Of a DNA stretch of 64,000 bases, positions 59,721-64,000 are shown in pieces. The DNA comes from Aselliscus stoliczkanus. Its lineage: Eukaryota > Chordata > Mammalia > Chiroptera > Hipposideridae. The stretch spans positions 99,338,852-99,402,851 of the forward strand of contig CM066728.1 of the NCBI GenBank assembly GCA_033961575.1, written 5' to 3'. The notes under the pieces were generated by a model. The model was not told the origin of the DNA. It did not search any database and worked only from the letters and a program-made list of their open reading frames with translations. Every line of letters begins with the position of its first letter. Position 1 is the first letter of the stretch. A program made the position numbers and the translations under genes.

Positions 59721-60535
59721 GTGGACACATGCATATCAAACCTGTTTGTTCAAGGAACAAATGACTTATCATTGTGGATACTGACTTTGATCACCGGGCC
59801 AAAGTAGCATTTGTCAGGTTTCCCACCATAAAAGTATCCACCGCCCTGCTTTTCATACAACGCTCTTTGGATTGCAGTCACTATGCACAAACCACATTAA
59901 GGAGTAGGGAATTAAGTTTCACCTCCCTGACAGTGAAGTCTCCACAGAATTATCTTGGAATTTTCCTGCACTGGATATGTGTCTGTTCTCTCCCATCTGT
60001 ATATTTATTTAATCATTCATTTATTTCATTTGGATTCTTGAATATGTATACCATATTTTGGATTATAATCTAATACCACTTAAATTCTACTTTATTTATA
60101 TTGATTCTCAAATAGTTCCATCTTTAGACATTGGAGGTCTTGTACTTGGCACCTGGGTCCCTTTGACATGCTGCTATCATTTGTGTCTGTGTGGGGTGTG
60201 GGGTGTCTCTTTCCAGCACCCCTTTGTGTTCCGGCAATACAAGATTCTCCAGGCTCATTTTGTATATTTCTTGTTATTCCTTGCCACAGTTCCTTAAAAA
60301 AAGTCATGATTTCTCAAAGGAACATTGCCTCCTGGCATAGCAGAATTGTGTTAGAAGCCAAGATTTGAGGGCTCAATATGTTTCTTTCCACTGGATGCTG
60401 TTGATTCTGGGTCTTTCAATAGATAGAACAAAATAATGTCTCCATGTACCTTAACTCATATATGTACCTATCAATCAATATTTTTATATGCCACCATCAG
60501 TGTCTGTATTAATCTAAGCATGAATTCTTACTAAC

Positions 60536-61247
60536 TGTCGCGTCATGCGAGGCTGGGTATGGCTTCCTCGAGAAGACCGGCGGGGACTCAGAAACAGAAA
60601 TAAAGAGCCAGAGACAAAGTGTAGTTTAAAAGCAATGTGAGCCACAGGACTCAGTGTTGTCTGATGGACAAAGAGCCCAGAATCTGGTCAGACAGTAGCT
60701 TTTATTGAGTACAAACAGGGAAGGGGCTTTGTTCTTTCCGAGGTCTGTAAATCCCATGCGTCACCCAAGATTTAGCCAAATCTCCCTCTGCCTCACAGAC
60801 CCCCTCCGCTGAAAGACCCTTGACCAATACATCAATGCCTCCTAGGGGAACAGTTAATGATTCACTATGACACTTAGAGGCAAGAATGCAAGGAGGACTG
60901 CTGTTATCTCGGGAAGATTTCTCTTCTCTGGCAGGCTGTTAGCTCTGCAGATAAGGGTTTACAGGCCCTTAGGCCCCAGATGTTTCACCTCCTTGATTCC
61001 TCCCAGGGTATCTCCCCACCCCCCACCCCACCCCACAGATGAAGCCTGGCTTTGACTGCCCTAGTGCACATATTTTATTTAGGATCTTGTGCATGTTTAG
61101 GGTCTTGCCCTTCATTGGCTGACCCGCCCTCTCTCTTGGGGTCCCATGGGGTTTTGCCAGAAACATAGTGAAAATCCTGCCCCCATGAGGCTCTGCTGTT
61201 ATGGACAGATGCAGGGAGGCAGACAGCCAGGCTGCTGTGAGGCCACA
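60536..61247 (-). mobile_element. Solo LTR, class II ERV related to provirus B
   Basis: On the plus strand it runs from TGTCGCGTCATGCGAGG to GTGAGGCCACA, that is TG...CA. The ends and the block 'ggaggcagacagccaggctg' match those of the provirus B LTRs (TGTCGCGTTCC..., 'ggaggcagacaggcagg'). Shared 'caagaatgcaaggaggac' and 'ggcaggctg' blocks occupy the same relative position. Flanks actaac (60530-60535) and actaat (61248-61253) are a 6-bp duplication with one mismatch. The minus-strand 'tactcaataaaagctac' (about 60695) is a TATA/AATAAA candidate. Frames at 60867-61166 are inside the LTR. Confidence 0.8.
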
Positions 61248-61253
61248 ACTAAT

Positions 61254-62575
61254 GTCTCAAATTCTAATTCATTATAATGTAGATCATTATAACCCTCCCT
61301 GCCCCTAACTTATCTGTAAACTCTCACACTAACAATAAGAAACCTGGTTCCCATAACCTGCCATAAATTTACTCAGTTGTTCAATCCCAGAATACATATA
61401 AAGCAGTATATGAACTTTTAACCTACATCCTGTGAGGAAAAACACTATCAGCTAGAGTCTTGTGACTATATATAGTATGTTTTACCTCTAACTTTACAGA
61501 CTCCATTCATGCCCCAAATTATTTGGATTATCACCTTCATCTCTACCATCAGTGAGGTTGTTGCATACATAGATAAAACAGACTGTACTTGAAAAAAATT
61601 AGCCATGCTAATCAAAATAAAAACAAAACTTTCATGGCAAAAGGTAACATAAGCAAAATAAATTGACAGATGTTAAATCTGAGAAAAAAATGTATCGATA
61701 TATTAAATATACTATGAGTTTTTAAAGTTGATAAGAAAAAAATATAAATACTCCAATAAAAATATTTGTAAATGTGGGCCGGCCAAGTGGCGCAATGGTT
61801 AAGAGCTGGCTTTGGATGCCAGCGGCCCTGGTTCGGGCCAGTGACACTGCCCTCAAATAAAAAAAATAAAAAAAATTTGTAAATGGCATGAGAAAAAAAT
61901 TTGCAGAATGAATCCCAATAGTCTATGAAAAGATGCACAAATTCCCAAGTGGGTAGGGAATTTCAAAAGAAACAGTAAGTTATTGACTCGGACTCAAACA
62001 ACTACTACAAAAAAATTAAAGGCCATTTTTTGGATACATAATAAAGTTTATTCATATGCATTACTGATGGAAATCAGTCTGGCAAAAAAAATCAATATTT
62101 ATATATAATATATATATATATATGCACATACACTTAACTATATATTATATATTATGTATTATATATTATACATCATACATTACATATTATACATTATGTA
62201 TTTAAATATATACATATTTAACTATAGGCACTATATTTTACAGTAGGTCTTATTTATCTGGCACCACTGAAACTTTGTACCCTTTCACTATTACCTACTC
62301 ATTTATCCCTTCCCCCAGTTCCTGGTAACCACCATTCTATTATCTACTTCTAAGAATGACTAGTTTAGATTTCTCATATAACTGGAATCATTCAGTATTT
62401 GTCCTTCTACATCTAGCTTATTTAATTTAGTATAATGTTCTCCATGTTCATATGTTTATGTTATAAATTGTGCTTCAGATGGATGTCATGGATATATACT
62501 TATCTCAAACTCATCAAATTGTGTACATTAAATATGTACAGCTTCTGTATGTCAATCGTACCTAAATAAGGTAGA
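61254..62575 (+). repeat. Old L1-derived DNA with AT microsatellite
   Basis: 62240-62470 ('gtaccctttcactattacctactcatttatcccttcccccagttcctggtaaccaccattctattatctac', 'ctcatataactggaatcattcagtatttgtccttctacatctagctta') and 62490-62575 ('caaactcatcaaattgtgtacattaaatatgtacagcttctgtatgtcaatcgtacctaaataa') are recognisable ancient L1 3' sequence. 61254-61760 is probably part of the same relic. An impure (TA)n/(TATTA)n array lies at 62100-62210. Confidence 0.55.
61775..61872 (+). mobile_element. Short tRNA-derived SINE, internally deleted
   Basis: Plus-strand GGGCCGGCCAAGTGGCGCAATGGTTAAGAGCTGG, B box GGTTCGGGCC directly joined to AGTGACACTGCCCTCAAATAAA. The usual 'cacatatgaggg' between B box and AGTGAC is missing. 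Flanks aaatatttgtaaatg and aaatttgtaaatgg are a blurred duplication. Confidence 0.9.
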
Positions 62576-63005
62576 CTTAAAAGTATCAGGAAAGAAAAAT
62601 ATGGAATTTTATGTCCATTGATTTGAAGGATATTTATAAATTAGTGAGTAAAAAAACATGTGAGGAAAACTGGATACATGAAATTTCTTATAATAGGATT
62701 TAAGTTTTATAAAGCAAAACACGATATGTACATGAGTCTTTAACAAAACTTGAATAAACCATACATATAATGTTCTTATTAAATTTGGTATTGAGGAAAT
62801 GGGTGATGAGAAGCAGGATCATTTTGGTGCTGGTGAGGGTTAGGAAACAATCAAAAAAAAAACAAACTACACAACAAAGTCAGTAGAGATGATCATATTA
62901 TGCACACATGTTAAATTTTGTGAATGGTATACATACTAACACTAGTTTAAAATAAATTATATTAGAAACTCCTATTAAAATGCATATTATTTAGATATTT
63001 AATTA
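62576..63005. other. No gene recognised
   Basis: AT-rich; nothing named. Confidence 0.45.
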
Positions 63006-63009
63006 ATAC

Positions 63010-63375
63010 ATGGTATCTCAGTTCAGGCTGCTGTAACAGAATTACAGATTGGGCTGCTCAATCCACTTATTTCTCACAGTTCTGGAGGCTGTTAATTCAA
63101 AAATTGGTTGCCATCATGGTTGGGCTCCTGGTGAGAGCTCTCGTCCAATTACATCCTTCCAGGGCCTTCCAGGTGTGCACACACAAATACACACATGCAC
63201 ACATGTGTCTCCTCCTCTTTTTATAAGGACATTAATTGAATAATAAGGCCCTTATCCTCATAACCTAATCTAACCCCAATTATCTCCCCAGGTTTCCACC
63301 TCTGAATACCATCACATTGGGGGTTGCAAAATACAGTTTTGGAGCAGGGACACAAACATTCTTTCCATAGTGCAC
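63010..63375 (-). repeat. Old mammalian interspersed repeat, second type
   Basis: 'tcagttcaggctgctgtaacagaattacaga', 'cttatttctcacagttctggaggctg', 'gttgggctcctggtgagagctc', 'tttttataaggacattaattgaat', 'cttatcctcataacctaatctaaccccaattatctccccaggtttccacctctgaataccatcacattgggggtt' and 'gggacacaaacattctttccatag' are in the order of a common ancient mammalian repeat, also seen at 37480-37835. A (CA)n patch (63176-63205) has expanded inside. Frame 63049-63243 is within it. Confidence 0.72.
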
Positions 63376-64000
63376 AGGTTGATCATTGGAAACAGATAAA
63401 AATTACATATATACTGGTCTGTGTGTGTGTGTGCATTATAGCCTATTCTATTTTTGCCAATATAAAGTAACATTAATTTTTGTATTATTGATTTGACATA
63501 GTAAAATCATCTATACAAATTATTTTAATAAAACCTGTAAGAGACTATGCAAATCACAAATGTATTATATGTGGACAAATATCAATTTAATCTGAGTTTT
63601 AAAATCAGATCATATTTGAGCTAAATAGCAGCTTGGAAGTAATTAGCTATTCATTTTCATATCCTTTTTTCCAACATGTAGATTGGCTTAAAGCAATTAA
63701 CTCCATCGATGGCTTTATTCTAACAGGGCACTTCAGGTTTAACTGTGAGGTATAATAATATTATGATCTATGTGATGTGTGTAGAGAATTCACTTCAAAG
63801 TGATGAACTCTTTTCAACCACAGTATAGATCCTTCTGCCTTTTGAAACAGGAATGTACACACATACAATATAATACCCTGTGTACCCATATACTGTGGAA
63901 TATTCTGTTGTTGTTGTTTTTTATTCTGCAATAGTTACTAATTATATTTGAATAGGTTTCTGTCTGGTAAGGTGTCATTAACCTTTTAGATTTGGGGGTT
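63376..64000. other. No gene recognised
   Basis: AT-rich with a short (GT)n run at 63420-63432 and (GTT)n at 63908-63920. Confidence 0.45.

Larger units (their letters stand above)
58900..60535. repeat. Old L1 relic with nested insertions
   Basis: 'ttagatttatagaaaaattgcaaaggtaatatagagttc', 'gacagttttatggaacactgcacagttattttgtagaatg', 'gtttcccaccataaaagtat', 'tttcatttggattcttgaata', 'ggattataatctaatacca' and 'tttgacatgctgctatcatttg...gcaatacaagattctccaggctcattttgtat' follow an ancient L1 (L1M-type) pattern that I recall. A SINE, a Tigger-like piece and a solo LTR interrupt it. Frames at 59774-60368 fall here and are not genes. Confidence 0.5.

Noticed and set aside
60867..61166. C-rich open frames near 61000
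   Set aside because: They lie in the solo LTR at 60536-61247 and are explained by it.

Overview
The window is ordinary-looking, AT-rich mammalian nuclear DNA, most likely intergenic or intronic, and probably from a bat. The bat assignment rests on three things: many copies of a tRNA-derived SINE that starts GGCCGGCCAAGTGGC and ends in a short GAGGGCCAGTGACACTGCCCTC module; a second tRNA-derived SINE family; and an L1 3' end with the motifs 'gaacacacaatg', 'acctgaaacctat' and 'tgtcaccccaata'. These resemble bat repeats, and a yinpterochiropteran (horseshoe or leaf-nosed bat type) is my best guess. I found no host protein-coding gene, no rRNA, no functional tRNA and no CRISPR. Almost every open frame lies in a transposable element or is chance.

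The main content is a set of class II (betaretrovirus-like) endogenous retrovirus insertions, all on the minus strand. (1) A 1.1 kb solo LTR (394-1515) sits inside an L1 3' end and has a 6-bp target duplication. (2) A 5.0 kb provirus (13423-18393) has two LTRs, a near-perfect 6-bp duplication, a Lys-type primer site, decayed gag matrix, protease, RNase H and integrase pieces, and an env relic. (3) A partial provirus (about 31365-36382) has a 5' LTR of the same family as the solo LTR, a tRNA-Lys3-type primer site, and recognisable gag, integrase and env. Its protease and reverse transcriptase are missing and no 3' LTR is seen. (4) A 712-bp solo LTR (60536-61247) is related to the LTRs of provirus 2. 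All coding parts are broken.

Other elements include a nearly full-length Hsmar1-like mariner with a dead transposase (20037-21301), two probable DNA-transposon MITEs, a Tigger-like fragment, L1 fragments of several ages, L2 and MIR relics, and old LTR-like repeats. There are two full copies of an unusually long (~430 bp) SINE whose tail carries AATAAA plus TCTTT, and seven short SINE copies, six of them with clear target duplications. Microsatellites are scattered throughout; one TA array lies where a SINE tail should be.

Layout: 1-1640, L1 with solo LTR; 3-4.1 kb, MaLR-like LTR then long SINE; 5.4-11.3 kb, SINEs and L1; 13.4-18.4 kb, provirus B; 20-21.3 kb, mariner; 22.5 kb, SINE plus TA array; 26-28 kb, L2 and old repeat; 31.4-36.4 kb, provirus A; 37-42 kb, old repeats, L2, long SINE, LTR; 44.5-48.3 kb, microsatellites, MITE, L1 and LTR-like; 49.5-55.6 kb, L1, LTR-like, SINEs, L2; 58.9-63.4 kb, old L1 with nested SINE, Tigger and solo LTR. 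The stretches between hold no gene that I can support.
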